Of a stretch of 64,000 nt of DNA, positions 26,933 through 35,407 are shown piece after piece. Position 1 is the first letter of the stretch. Each line of letters starts with the position of its first letter. Position numbers and translations under genes: made by a program. The stretch comes from Hyphomicrobiales bacterium (GTDB lineage: Bacteria > Pseudomonadota > Alphaproteobacteria > Rhizobiales > OSC116), in assembly GCA_002401855.1 (NCBI GenBank), contig NVUH01000001.1:62001-126000 (forward strand), written 5' to 3'. A model generated the notes under the pieces. It made no database searches. It saw only the letters and a program-made list of their open reading frames with translations, and had not been told where the DNA came from.

Positions 26933-26961
26933 AAATGGCAGTTCTTTAGAGCTGCCATTTT
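26933..26961 (+). terminator. Intrinsic terminator after the lipoprotein gene
   Basis: Stem AAATGGCAG/CTGCCATTT (extendable inward through weaker pairs) followed by TTTTGCGTTCTT. The T tract is short, so efficiency is uncertain. It separates the lipoprotein gene from prfC. Confidence 0.6.
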
Positions 26962-27045
26962 GCGTTCTTACCATAGTAAATCCCTTGCATTTCAGCAGAT
27001 TTAATGCTCTAAACAGTCAACTTAAAATCAGCTATAAGCAGTATA

Positions 27046-28608
27046 ATGACATTAGAACAAGAAATTAACCGCCGTCGCACATTTGCGATCATTTCTCATC
27101 CCGATGCAGGTAAAACCACACTCACAGAAAACCTGCTGCATATGAGTGGCGCCATCCATTTGGCAGGGCAAGTCAAAGCCCGTGGCGAGCGCCGCCGCGC
27201 GCGCTCAGATTGGATGAAGATTGAGCAAGAACGCGGCATTTCCGTCACCTCCGCGGCCATGACTTTCACCTATAAAGACTGTATTTTCAACCTGCTAGAC
27301 ACACCAGGTCATGAAGATTTCTCCGAGGACACTTACCGCACATTAACCGCCGCCGATGCCGCCATCATGGTCATTGATGTGGCCAAAGGCATCGAAGCCC
27401 AAACCCGTAAATTGCTCGAGGTTTGCCGCCTGCGTGACATCCCCATCATCACCTTCATTAATAAAGTTGATCGCGAAGGCCTCGATCCATTCGGCCTGAT
27501 GGATGAGATTGCTGAAAGTCTGGCGTTAGATGTCTCCCCGATGTCTTGGCCGATCGGAATGGGCAATCGCTTGCAAGGCATTTACGATTTAACCACCGAT
27601 CAAATGACGCCGATTGACCGCGATGATTTCACTTTCTCTGAACGTGTAGAAAGATCAGAGATTGAAAATCTGGTCGAACCCGAAACTTGGGAACAAGCGG
27701 AATATGAAATTGAACTGATACGCGAAGCCTGCAAACCATTTGACATGCAGAGCTTTCGCGAAGGCCACCTAACTCCAGTGTTTTTCGGCTCAGCACTCAA
27801 ACAGATTGGCGTGACCGATTTGCTCAATGCGCTAGAACAAATCGCCCCTGCCCCACAACCCCGCCCGACCAACAAACGCATTGTCGAGGCGCATGAGAAT
27901 AAAGTCAGCGGCTTTGTATTCAAAGTGCAAGCCAATATGGATGCCAATCATCGGGATAGAGTGGCCTTTGTGCGCTTGGTTTCGGGCAAATTTAAACGCG
28001 GCATGAAGCTCAAACTTTCAACGGGCAAGACCATCAGCGTACAAAACCCTATTTTATTCTTCGCACAAGACCGCGAATTGGTCGATGAAGCTTATGGCGG
28101 CGATATCATCGGCATTCCCAACCATGGCACCATCCGAGTTGGCGACACCCTAAATGAAGGCGAGGATATTAAATATATCGGTCTGCCTAACTTCGCACCC
28201 GAAATTTTGGAGCGCATCCGCCCCGATGATCCAATGAAAGCCAAACATCTTAAAAAGGCGCTCGAGAGCCTGTCCGAAGAAGGCGTCATTCAATTATTTG
28301 CTCCGCAAATTGGCGCACATCTCACGGTTGGCGTGGTTGGCCGCCTGCAAATCGAGGTGTTGGCACAACGCATTAAAGATGAATATAAAATCGCCGCAAA
28401 ATTCGAAGCGTCACCCTTCACCACCGCCAAATGGATTGAATGTGAAGACGAAAAAATGCTGGATAAATTTATGAGCGACAATCGCTTAAATATGGCCAAT
28501 GACCGCGATGGCTCTAATGTCTTTTTAGGTAAAAGCGCGTGGGAAATGGGCTATACTGAAGATAAATGGCCAGACATTAAATTCATGGCGATTAAAGAGC
28601 GGCATTAG
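27046..28608 (+). CDS. prfC: Peptide chain release factor 3
   Basis: RF3 GTPase of 520 residues that recycles RF1/RF2 from the ribosome after termination. The GTPase domain starts at once: SHPDAGKTTLTE (P loop), the switch region with SVTSAAMTF, DTPGHEDFSEDTYRTL (G3), NKVD (G4). The domain II phrase PVFFGSALKQIGV and the C-terminal region with GVVGRLQIEVLAQR are RF3-typical. Length matches the family. It is followed after 21 nt by a MscS-type channel gene on the same strand. Confidence 0.96.
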   Translation: MTLEQEINRRRTFAIISHPDAGKTTLTENLLHMSGAIHLAGQVKARGERRRARSDWMKIEQERGISVTSAAMTFTYKDCIFNLLDTPGHEDFSEDTYRTLTAADAAIMVIDVAKGIEAQTRKLLEVCRLRDIPIITFINKVDREGLDPFGLMDEIAESLALDVSPMSWPIGMGNRLQGIYDLTTDQMTPIDRDDFTFSERVERSEIENLVEPETWEQAEYEIELIREACKPFDMQSFREGHLTPVFFGSALKQIGVTDLLNALEQIAPAPQPRPTNKRIVEAHENKVSGFVFKVQANMDANHRDRVAFVRLVSGKFKRGMKLKLSTGKTISVQNPILFFAQDRELVDEAYGGDIIGIPNHGTIRVGDTLNEGEDIKYIGLPNFAPEILERIRPDDPMKAKHLKKALESLSEEGVIQLFAPQIGAHLTVGVVGRLQIEVLAQRIKDEYKIAAKFEASPFTTAKWIECEDEKMLDKFMSDNRLNMANDRDGSNVFLGKSAWEMGYTEDKWPDIKFMAIKERH

Positions 28609-28629
28609 CATAACGGCAAAGGGAAAATA

Positions 28630-29784
28630 ATGGACTTAGCAGCAATCGGCGCATATTTTACCGAATTTTGGCAAAAAGTTGAATGGGTATGGGATTATGG
28701 CCTGTTTGGCATCAGCCTCTCCACCATTGGCATCACTTTACTCATTCTCATTGCCTCTTATCTATTGCGCGACCTGTTTGCCCGCTTCATCATCAAACGG
28801 CTAAAAGGCATGGCCAAACGCACCAAAAACAAAGTCGATGACGCTGTGATAGACGCACTGGATGGCCCATTGCATTTATTACCGATGATATTTGGTATAT
28901 TTGCCTCGGTCAAATATCTTGGCTTAACGGATGATTTGGGAGAATTATTCGACAACATTGTGCAAAGCCTGATCATTATCGATATTTTCTGGGCACTCAA
29001 TGTTATTCTGGTGCCCATTGCGCTCATTTTGAACCCGTTGCAAAAACTGTTCACCAAAGAATTATTTGATTGGCTGTTTAAAGCATTGCGCGTTACCGTG
29101 TTGGCCATGGGCGCGGCCACCATACTCGAATTATGGGGCATAAAAGTCGCGCCGATCATTGCCAGCTTTGGCCTGATCGGTGTTGCGGTTGCCTTAGGTG
29201 CACAAGATTTATTCAAAAACCTCATCGCCAGCCTGACCATCATGTCCGAGAAACGCTTGGCTCATGGCGATTGGATACAGATTGAAGGCGTGGTCGAAGG
29301 CACAGTTGAAAATATCGGCTTTCGCTCCACTAAAATCAGGCGTTTCGACAAAGCACCGGTATTTGTGCCGAATAGTGCCTTAGCTGACAGGGCGTTGATT
29401 AATTATTCGCAAATGACGAATCGTCGTATTTATTGGAAAATTGGTTTGGTTTATAGCAGCACAACTACGCAATTAGCCGAGGTGCGGCAGAATATCGAAA
29501 GTTATTTGCTAAATAATGATGAATTTGTAAATCCACCTGCATGCTCATTATTTGTGCGTATTGATAGCTTTAACGAAAGCAGTATAGACCTTATGATCTA
29601 TTGCTTCACCCATACGACAGATTGGGGTAAGTGGCTAGAGATTAAAGAGAATTTCGCATATGAGATTAAAAATATTGTTGCCGCTGCCCGTACCGATTTT
29701 GCCTTCCCGAGCCAAACCATATATCTAGAAGCTAACGAATCCGCCACCCCTGCACTTTTCACCGACGCAAAAAAAGCCGACTAG
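28630..29784 (+). CDS. MscS-family mechanosensitive ion channel
   Basis: 384-residue membrane protein. Hydrophobic segments lie around residues 25-45, 75-95, 115-140 and 155-175. The pore helix region is AAPIIASFGLIGVAVALGAQ-like (about 175-197). The beta domain follows with GDWIQIEGVVEGTVENIGFRSTKIR and the typical FVPNSALADRALINYS. MscS channels release solutes on hypo-osmotic shock. The gene follows prfC closely and is probably co-transcribed; a functional link is not implied. Confidence 0.92.
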   Translation: MDLAAIGAYFTEFWQKVEWVWDYGLFGISLSTIGITLLILIASYLLRDLFARFIIKRLKGMAKRTKNKVDDAVIDALDGPLHLLPMIFGIFASVKYLGLTDDLGELFDNIVQSLIIIDIFWALNVILVPIALILNPLQKLFTKELFDWLFKALRVTVLAMGAATILELWGIKVAPIIASFGLIGVAVALGAQDLFKNLIASLTIMSEKRLAHGDWIQIEGVVEGTVENIGFRSTKIRRFDKAPVFVPNSALADRALINYSQMTNRRIYWKIGLVYSSTTTQLAEVRQNIESYLLNNDEFVNPPACSLFVRIDSFNESSIDLMIYCFTHTTDWGKWLEIKENFAYEIKNIVAAARTDFAFPSQTIYLEANESATPALFTDAKKAD

Positions 29785-29884
29785 TTTCACAATGATTTTT
29801 GGTTATTAATAAAAATTTAACCATCAGGGTCTTAGATAGAGGAAGAAGAGTTACTTCAATCAAATATCCAGAAAGGCTGGCAAA

Positions 29885-30088
29885 ATGGCGGATATTATAG
29901 ACTTTAGATCTAGACCAAAATCACGTTACAAGACTAAAATTGCAACTAACGGTTTTGAACAAATGGGTCAAATCATTTTATTCTCTGGTGTTCGGATCGA
30001 GCGCGAGGAGAACCAAAATACCGAAATTCAACTGACCAAAGCTCAATTGAATGAACTTAATGAGTTTCTCAGCAGTAAAACTAGCTAA
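29885..30088 (+). CDS. Small hypothetical protein (67 aa)
   Basis: Starts MADIIDFRSRPKSR behind AGAAAGGC. No membrane segment. A basic N-terminus is followed by a beta strand (GQIILFSGVRIER) and an acidic C-terminal helix (KAQLNELNEFLSSK). I do not recognise the family. A clean frame, a plausible ribosome site and an isolated position between MscS and a lipoprotein gene support it as real. Confidence 0.6.
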   Translation: MADIIDFRSRPKSRYKTKIATNGFEQMGQIILFSGVRIEREENQNTEIQLTKAQLNELNEFLSSKTS

Positions 30089-30111
30089 ACTCATAAAATG
30101 AAATGTTGCTG

Positions 30112-30140
30112 TTGTATCAACATATTTGTTTTGCTATGCT
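30112..30140 (+). promoter_or_regulatory. Sigma70-like promoter of the 230-aa lipoprotein gene
   Basis: TTGTAT, 17 nt, TATGCT, with TG one base upstream of the -10 (extended -10). It lies about 48 bases before the start at 30188. Confidence 0.5.
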
Positions 30141-30187
30141 CGTGGCAGTAAACATGGGCAACAAAATCTCACAAAGTCTGGAATGGC

Positions 30188-30880
30188 ATGAAAAAGTGCA
30201 AATCAATGGGGCTAATTTTTAGCTTAGCCTTAGGCGCAATGCTGTCTGCCTGCTCCGCCCCCGTTGGTTTTTTAAAGGTCAGCAGCCAGTCTGACGGCTC
30301 TCCCATTTCCACTTTGGCCTTCCCCATCGAAGAAACCGAGCCTAGCAACTCTAATTATGCCCCACTAAATTATTCGAAAACCGAAAGACAATTGCGGTAT
30401 GCTGCTGTTCCGCTTATGCGCAGCAATTACAATATTAATATCAACGACCGTCAATTCATCAAGGGTGCGGCCAATGCCACTACCCCCTTGCGTGAAGAGG
30501 CGTTGGCAAATAGTTTCAAAGCCATAGGTGTTAATGATATGTCAGCTCGTTATCGAAGCTTGTCGGTCGATATTAGAAAACGCCGCGCCGAGTTAAATAA
30601 ATTCGCCCGCTTAGCCAAAAATGTGATCGGCCAAGATAAGGCACGTGGCAAGGTTAATAATGAAATTGTTGATGGTAACATCATCAGAGCCATGCGTTAT
30701 CGTGAAACAGAAAATATTGCAATTATTAAAAACATTAAAATACAAATGCAAGCGTTGTATATAGCTTATCGTTATGTGTTGAATTATGGCAAAGTTGTCG
30801 AGCCAACGCTAAGTCAATCTGGCATCCGCTCCGACCTTAAACTTTTCAACCGCCAAGTTGAACAATTAACCAGTAGCTAG
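30188..30880 (+). CDS. Hypothetical lipoprotein (230 aa)
   Basis: N-terminal MKKCKS, hydrophobic stretch and LSAC lipobox (Cys near 22) indicate a lipoprotein. The mature part is polar, with a probable helical region at about 115-215 containing many Arg, Lys and Ile (RSLSVDIRKRRAELNKFARL; ENIAIIKNIKIQMQALYIAY). I do not recognise a family. It converges with a DUF1491 gene on the other strand, with 36 bases between the stops. Confidence 0.7.
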   Translation: MKKCKSMGLIFSLALGAMLSACSAPVGFLKVSSQSDGSPISTLAFPIEETEPSNSNYAPLNYSKTERQLRYAAVPLMRSNYNININDRQFIKGAANATTPLREEALANSFKAIGVNDMSARYRSLSVDIRKRRAELNKFARLAKNVIGQDKARGKVNNEIVDGNIIRAMRYRETENIAIIKNIKIQMQALYIAYRYVLNYGKVVEPTLSQSGIRSDLKLFNRQVEQLTSS

Positions 30881-30916
30881 TCACTATGTTCACTCGCTGC
30901 GTTTTCATCTTTCAGT

Positions 30917-31318
30917 TCAACTCCTAAACAAGTCTTCAGCCTGTTGTTTCAGGGTCAAAATATCAGCATTTTGCTGTGGTGGCAAAATCCCGGTGGGCCT
31001 ATATTCAAGTGTTTTATCTTCTATTTCCAAAACATAAATGTCAGGGTCAAACTTGCGTATTTTGTTCAAATATTCATCCAATTCAACCAACGAAATTGGT
31101 AATTCACCAAGCGGGAAATGCCATATTTTTTGCCCTTCATCATCAATTGAAGTGCCAAAGGGTGGCCCAATTAGCATAAATTCACTATTATTTTTATTCA
31201 GTACAATATAAATTTGCCCCGCATTGGTATCACCTTTATGCAATATGGCAGCAAATAAACCTAGGCTTTGCGCGCGTTTCAGCTCGGCGGCCACGATGAT
31301 TTCAGTTTTCAAACGCAT
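30917..31318 (-). CDS. DUF1491 family protein
   Basis: 133 residues matching the alphaproteobacterial DUF1491 pattern: MRLKTEIIVAAELKRAQSLG at the start, a second strand with AAILHKGDTNAGQIYIVLN, then the KIWHFPLGELP-like segment and a helix followed by DPDIYVLEIEDK. No signal peptide or membrane segment. Function not established. It lies in a neighbourhood (DUF5330, SufE, DUF6456, DnaA-type HTH, MucR) that I recall as common in Hyphomicrobiales. Confidence 0.82.
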   Translation of the reverse strand: MRLKTEIIVAAELKRAQSLGLFAAILHKGDTNAGQIYIVLNKNNSEFMLIGPPFGTSIDDEGQKIWHFPLGELPISLVELDEYLNKIRKFDPDIYVLEIEDKTLEYRPTGILPPQQNADILTLKQQAEDLFRS

Positions 31319-31475
31319 AATATTCCAAACTAGTTAAAATTTTAGCTAAATTTGATTCAATTTGTACCACCAAAATAAATAAATTATAAAAATATTCTAA
31401 ATAATATGCCTTTGGATGGTGCTCATGGTTCGCGTGTGTGTAAATACGTGGCTAAAGAGTTGGTAAGGGTTAAAT

Positions 31476-31871
31476 ATGATACGGCTTATTAAAATTTGCT
31501 TCTGGATCGCTGTGGTGGTGTTTTTTCTGCCCGAAGACGCGACGAATGACATCACAACACAAAATGCCATAGAAATGGCACGCGCTGGCGCCAAGGACAT
31601 TAGCAGTTTTTGCACGCGCAATCCCGATGCTTGTCTACAAGGCAAACAGGCAGTGGCTAACCTCAGTCAAAAAACCATCAATACAGCCCGCTCTATTTAT
31701 GACTATCTGCAAGAAAATTCATCGAAAGATGTCAAAAATGACCTTGAACAAGTCATTAACCAGAGTGAAATGTTAAGCATTGAAGAGCAGATTAAATTAG
31801 CACAAACTAAAGGCCAAACTTTATCGGTTTCCGATCTGAATATAGACTTTTCTTCACTCAGCACTCAATAA
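31476..31871 (+). CDS. DUF5330 family protein
   Basis: 131 residues. A membrane-anchoring N-terminus (about 3-18, IRLIKICFWIAVVVFFLP) is followed by a helical domain with FCTRNPDACLQGK, in which two cysteines are spaced C-x6-C, as in DUF5330. It ends in an acidic, Gln-rich tail. Probably an inner-membrane-anchored periplasmic protein, where the cysteines could form a disulfide. Function unknown. It precedes sufE on the same strand. Confidence 0.75.
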   Translation: MIRLIKICFWIAVVVFFLPEDATNDITTQNAIEMARAGAKDISSFCTRNPDACLQGKQAVANLSQKTINTARSIYDYLQENSSKDVKNDLEQVINQSEMLSIEEQIKLAQTKGQTLSVSDLNIDFSSLSTQ

Positions 31872-31971
31872 GCGTAGACAATGCCTAGACAAAGCATAAG
31901 CAAATCATAAACAAGCTTACATAATCAAGTTTTCATGTTATTGCTGGTCAATAATGTGCAAGGGTGGTTTG

Positions 31972-32385
31972 ATGTCAATTGATAATAGTTTTCAAAATAT
32001 AAGTGATGATTTTTCTTATCTAGATGGTTGGGAAGATAAATATAAATATGTCATTGAGCTCGGCCAACAATTGCCAAATTTGGATGATGTTTATAAAGTT
32101 GAAGCCTATAAAATCAAAGGCTGCACCAGCCAGGTTTGGCTTAAAATTAGCATTGATAAGCAAAATATTATGACCATTGGCGGCGATAGCGATGCGCATA
32201 TTGTCAAAGGCCTTGTGGCCATATTAATCGCCTATTATTCAGGCCAAACTACCACTGACATTCAACAAAATGACGCAACAAAATTGTTTGCGCATATCGG
32301 TCTTGCCGATCAGTTGACGCCGCAACGCGCTGGAGGGCTTCATGCGATGATAAAACGCATCCAACGTGCTGCCAATGATCATTAA
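31972..32385 (+). CDS. sufE: SufE family cysteine desulfurase accessory protein
   Basis: 137 residues from the ATG at 31972, preceded by AAGGGTGG. SufE accepts persulfide sulfur from the SufS desulfurase for Fe-S cluster assembly. The acceptor Cys lies in KIKGCTSQVWL, and the family phrases YKYVIELGQQLP and KGLVAILIAYYSGQT are present. Length is normal. No SufS or SufBCD gene is in the window. It converges with the GafZ-like gene 12 nt away. Confidence 0.93.
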   Translation: MSIDNSFQNISDDFSYLDGWEDKYKYVIELGQQLPNLDDVYKVEAYKIKGCTSQVWLKISIDKQNIMTIGGDSDAHIVKGLVAILIAYYSGQTTTDIQQNDATKLFAHIGLADQLTPQRAGGLHAMIKRIQRAANDH

Positions 32386-32397
32386 TCAAGCTAGCAA

Positions 32398-33255
32398 CTA
32401 AAATTTAGTGTCTGTATTCATATCAACCGCTAGCCACGCCAAATATTTATTTCCAACAGCTTCATTTGGTGTCAGCTGATAGTGTGTGGCCAATCGATCA
32501 AGCGCCATGGTCAGTAATAATTTGGCCGATCTTGCTGGCCAATTCAAAGCTTTTTCTGTGGCTTCTAAGCCATTGCCAAACAAACAGATTTCCACCAAAA
32601 TGGCCGAAAAGTCTTGCCCCACTTGGCTTAGGCTTTCATGCAGCTCACGCCTGGCAATATATGTGGCTTCGGAAAAGCTCATATCCTTGACACCCGTGTG
32701 ATGGCTTTGCTTTACCGATTGCAAATTTTCCCAATTCATGGTCACATTGGGACGTAGATTGGCTTTGACAAATAGCTCAAATAATCTTTGACCAGCCTGC
32801 AAATGAATTTCGGATAGATATTTATACGCTATGTTGCGTTGTCGATTGTATAGCTTCAACAATGGAGCATGGTCTGCACTGGCATCTTGGTTGGCAATGC
32901 TGGTAAAGTCATTCAAACCCATTGGGCGCGGTTGGTTATTTCTGTTGATGGTTTTGTTGGTCTGGCGTTTGGAAGTATTTCCTTGGTCCAAATCAACAAA
33001 ATAGATAAAATCTTCCAACCAAATCTGGCCAGCTTCAGTGTGGTGATAAGCGTTGTCCTTAAATTTCAACCATTCATTTTCTTGCATAAAATCAATCAAC
33101 ATGAACGGTAATTTTCTTACAAAACGCGCTGGTTCGGTTTGTTCGTCATATAAGGCCATCTCATCATAAGGCAATTTCTTTATAAAATGTCGGCGTTTTA
33201 ACATGGTCTGTAATATAATACGCGCTTCACGCTCTAGCTCTTTTCTACAAGGCAT
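32398..33255 (-). CDS. DUF6456 protein, GafZ-like GTA activator/antiterminator
   Basis: 285 residues from the ATG at 33255, preceded by GGAGGAGC; it overlaps the upstream DnaA-HTH gene by 11 nt. The C-terminal part (about 170-275: MSFSEATYIARRELHESL, then ILVEICLFGNGLEATEKAL and WPARSAKLLLTMALDRLATHY) fits DUF6456. In Rhodobacter capsulatus GafA a DnaA-like HTH and this domain are one protein. In Caulobacter they are split as GafY and GafZ, where GafZ is reported to associate with RNA polymerase and promote antitermination over the GTA cluster. The pair here matches the split form. The role in this strain is inferred. Confidence 0.8.
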   Translation of the reverse strand: MPCRKELEREARIILQTMLKRRHFIKKLPYDEMALYDEQTEPARFVRKLPFMLIDFMQENEWLKFKDNAYHHTEAGQIWLEDFIYFVDLDQGNTSKRQTNKTINRNNQPRPMGLNDFTSIANQDASADHAPLLKLYNRQRNIAYKYLSEIHLQAGQRLFELFVKANLRPNVTMNWENLQSVKQSHHTGVKDMSFSEATYIARRELHESLSQVGQDFSAILVEICLFGNGLEATEKALNWPARSAKLLLTMALDRLATHYQLTPNEAVGNKYLAWLAVDMNTDTKF

Positions 33256-33652
33256 AACCAAGCTCCTCCCGCGGGTTCATCGCATATTTACAAATGGTTT
33301 TTTCTAAAAGCTCCAAAGTTAAATCAAAGTTCATTTCATCGCGTCGATCTTCGATCAAGTTACAGGCATATGCCACTGTGGTGCGGTCGCGGTTAAATAA
33401 TCTTCCAGTTTCAGTTAGGTTTAGACCACAACATATATGTGTTAAATACATCGCCACCTGTCTGGCAAATGCGATATGTGCTTGCGATCTAGATTTCGAC
33501 AATATATCACGGGTCGAAACTTTAAATACTTTGGATACCATTTCTAGGATAATGGGCCGCACGCGAATAAATTGTAAATAATTATCCTCATAGCCTGCGG
33601 CTGCGCGATAATCCACATTATTAAAAAAACTCTCACTCGGTAACAATTTCAT
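33245..33652 (-). CDS. DnaA-type helix-turn-helix protein, GafY-like
   Basis: 135 residues with a Bac_DnaA_C-like DNA-binding domain. The recognition region LTETGRLFNRDRTTVAYACNLIEDRRD (about 80-107) mirrors the DnaA signature GRDHTTV-type helix. An upstream helix VSKVFKVSTRDILSKSR also follows DnaA domain IV. No AAA+ domain is present, so it is not a replication initiator. Position directly upstream of a DUF6456 gene is the GafY-GafZ arrangement known from Caulobacter GTA control. The start is ATG behind AAGGGG. An inverted repeat lies in its upstream region. Confidence 0.82.
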   Translation of the reverse strand: MKLLPSESFFNNVDYRAAAGYEDNYLQFIRVRPIILEMVSKVFKVSTRDILSKSRSQAHIAFARQVAMYLTHICCGLNLTETGRLFNRDRTTVAYACNLIEDRRDEMNFDLTLELLEKTICKYAMNPREELGYAL

Positions 33653-33671
33653 AATTCCCCTTACTATACAC

Positions 33672-33828
33672 CTATAGGTTGTATTTAGTTACAATTCCGA
33701 GCGTTATAGTTGCACTATTTTTGAAGTACGGGGATAAAAAATTAACCTAATCATTGATTTTACTCATTATTAAGTATAATTTGTTGTAAAAACAAATAAT
33801 TAGTATTTTTTAGAAATACAACCTATGG
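33672..33828. repeat. Inverted repeat pair in the gafY upstream region
   Basis: CTATAGGTTGTATTT (33672-33686) and AAATACAACCTATGG (33814-33828) are reverse complements at 14 of 15 positions, about 127 bases apart. The left copy also contains the palindrome CCTATAGG (33671-33678). Together they flank an AT-rich segment upstream of the GafY-like gene and could be two binding sites for one regulator with looping. The repeat is seen; the role is inferred. Confidence 0.6.
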
Positions 33829-33855
33829 TTAATGTTGGGAGGAAGTAGAAACAAA

Positions 33856-33880
33856 AAAAGCCCCACAAACCGGGGCTTTT
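33856..33880 (-). terminator. Intrinsic terminator after the MucR-like gene
   Basis: Stem AAAGCCCC/GGGGCTTT with a short loop, flanked by a T run on the minus strand. It lies 25 bases past the MucR-like stop, separating it from gafY-gafZ. Confidence 0.85.
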
Positions 33881-33904
33881 ATTGAATATATTACTTTAAA
33901 TTGC

Positions 33905-34342
33905 TTAGCTTTGGGTCGTCTTTCGGCGGCCTTTATGTCCAAGGCCCATATTTTTTGCAAGCTTAGAGCGCGCGGCTGCATAATTTGGTGCGACCATTGG
34001 ATAATCAATCGGCAAGCCCCATTTTTCTCTATATTCTTCAGGCGATAAATTGTAATGAGTGCGCAAATGTCTTTTTAGTGATTTGAATTTTTTACCATCT
34101 TCTAAACAAATCAAATAATCTTGCGAAATAGACTTGCTGATAGATACAGCTGGTGCTTGTTTATTTTCGTTGCCTCTACCATTTGCAGATACGCTATTCA
34201 ACGCTGAATAAATATTGCTGATCAAGGTTTCGACTTCACTCAACGCAACACTATTATTTCCAACATAAGCAGATGCAATATCCGCGGTTAAATCTATCAA
34301 TATATCGATTTCTTTTGTTGATGATTTTAAATCTTCATCCAT
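33905..34342 (-). CDS. Ros/MucR family transcriptional regulator
   Basis: 145 residues of the MucR/Ros zinc-finger family. The N-terminal helical (oligomerisation) part contains LIDLTADIASAYVGNNSV. The DNA-binding C-terminus has ICLEDGKKFKSLKRHLRTHYNLSPEEYREKWGL. The first zinc-ligand Cys (in LICLEDG) is present; the second Cys of classical Ros is replaced (DGKKFKS), as in several MucR proteins, and the two His (HLRTH) remain. MucR proteins silence AT-rich DNA and autorepress. It lies immediately upstream of gafY-gafZ on the same strand, separated by a terminator. Confidence 0.92.
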   Translation of the reverse strand: MDEDLKSSTKEIDILIDLTADIASAYVGNNSVALSEVETLISNIYSALNSVSANGRGNENKQAPAVSISKSISQDYLICLEDGKKFKSLKRHLRTHYNLSPEEYREKWGLPIDYPMVAPNYAAARSKLAKNMGLGHKGRRKTTQS

Positions 34343-34394
34343 ATAAACTCTCCATTACATTGAAGCTGCAAAAGGCTCCACTTTTTTTACCACT

Positions 34395-34429
34395 CTGTAT
34401 ACAGATAATAATAATCGCTGGAACGTCAA
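34395..34429 (-). promoter_or_regulatory. Candidate mucR promoter with palindrome at -10
   Basis: On the minus strand, TTGACG (34429-34424), 16 nt, TATCTG (34407-34402). The palindrome CTGTATACAG (34395-34404) overlaps the -10 and start region and could be an autorepression site. Inferred from sequence pattern only. Confidence 0.4.
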
Positions 34430-34723
34430 GCAAATAAAGGGAAATTAGTCATTCATGCCCATATAAATTCGCACAATAAGCAAAATTTCGCACATATAAA
34501 TAATACTTATGTATAATAAAATATTATTCATCAAGCTAAGCCATCAATTTAGTTGAAGTTTTCGGGTTAACTATATTTTATTAAATATTGGCGTTTTTTT
34601 GAGTATTTATACTCATGTATAGTATTACATTATTACATTATTTGAACAATTTTTCCCGCCAATAATTCACACTTGTAAACTGTAAATAATTTTTAGACAT
34701 TTACCAAATTGCTACAAAACGAT
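34430..34723. other. Gene-free AT-rich interval between mucR and the Mrp operon
   Basis: No coding frame, tRNA or clear terminator seen. The stretch is strongly AT-rich, with a short tandem repeat (two ATTACATT units near 34623-34640). It could be a MucR/nucleoid-protein target, but no defined site can be argued. Confidence 0.6.
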
Positions 34724-35083
34724 TTATTTTTCGCTGTCTAATGTCTGACCATTCTCAGAATATTTGCCATCAATTAAATTAACCACCGTCTCATCACAAG
34801 TTTTCACCCCCGCAATCACCGAAGCGCGCGCCAAGAGATGTGCAGAAACAGGTGTGGTCAATATCAAGAATAATACGCCAGCGATGGCACGGGTGATTAA
34901 GCCCAATTCGGCCGAGGCGACAGCCACACCCAGCAATAAAAGCCCCGCACCTAATGTACCAGCTTTACTCGCGGCATGCATGCGCACATAAACGTCTTGA
35001 AAGCGCAATACGCCCAATGCACCAATTAGGCTAAACGCAGCACCGATCACGATCAATGCAGCTATAATCAATTCAATAATCAT
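34724..35083 (-). CDS. mnhG: Mrp-type Na+/H+ antiporter subunit G
   Basis: 119 residues of the MnhG/PhaG/MrpG family, a small three-span subunit. The family phrase GALGVLRFQDVYVRMHAASK is at about 23-42, followed by two further hydrophobic segments and a polar tail. Last gene of the seven-gene Mrp operon, 12 nt after mnhF. Mrp complexes exchange external H+ for internal Na+ or K+ and need all subunits. Confidence 0.93.
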   Translation of the reverse strand: MIIELIIAALIVIGAAFSLIGALGVLRFQDVYVRMHAASKAGTLGAGLLLLGVAVASAELGLITRAIAGVLFLILTTPVSAHLLARASVIAGVKTCDETVVNLIDGKYSENGQTLDSEK

Positions 35084-35095
35084 CTGTCTCTCCGT

Positions 35096-35407
35096 TCAAT
35101 TCGGTTTTTTTTCGTCCAATTGCATTTGGTTTTGGCCTTGCCACAATATATAACGCGCAAATGCCACGGTTGCCAAAAAACCAATCAAGCCCAAAGCAAT
35201 GGCCACATCAATATAGGCAAACTGTTGGGTTCTAATGGCAAATATGGCGATAAAGCCAATGCCCAACGACACCAGCATATCCAAACATAATATTCGGTCA
35301 GATAAAGTTGGGCCGATGATCAATCTAATGGTCACCAAAATAAAGCCGATAATCAGCAAAATCTGCGCAATCAAAGTGGCATAATCTAAATAAACATTTT
35401 CCATCAC
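35096..35407 (-). CDS. mnhF: Mrp-type Na+/H+ antiporter subunit F
   Basis: 103 residues with three hydrophobic segments. The MnhF/PhaF pattern is visible in the middle: RLIIGPTLSDRILCLDMLVSLG, then a conserved IDVAIALGLIGFLATVAFARY. It overlaps mnhE by 4 nt (ATGA), so translation is coupled. Normal length for the family. Confidence 0.93.
   Translation of the reverse strand: MMENVYLDYATLIAQILLIIGFILVTIRLIIGPTLSDRILCLDMLVSLGIGFIAIFAIRTQQFAYIDVAIALGLIGFLATVAFARYILWQGQNQMQLDEKKPN

Noticed and set aside
33245-33652. A truncated dnaA gene
   Set aside because: Only the HTH domain is present with its own start and ribosome site and a conserved DUF6456 neighbour, so it is a separate regulator and not a broken DnaA.
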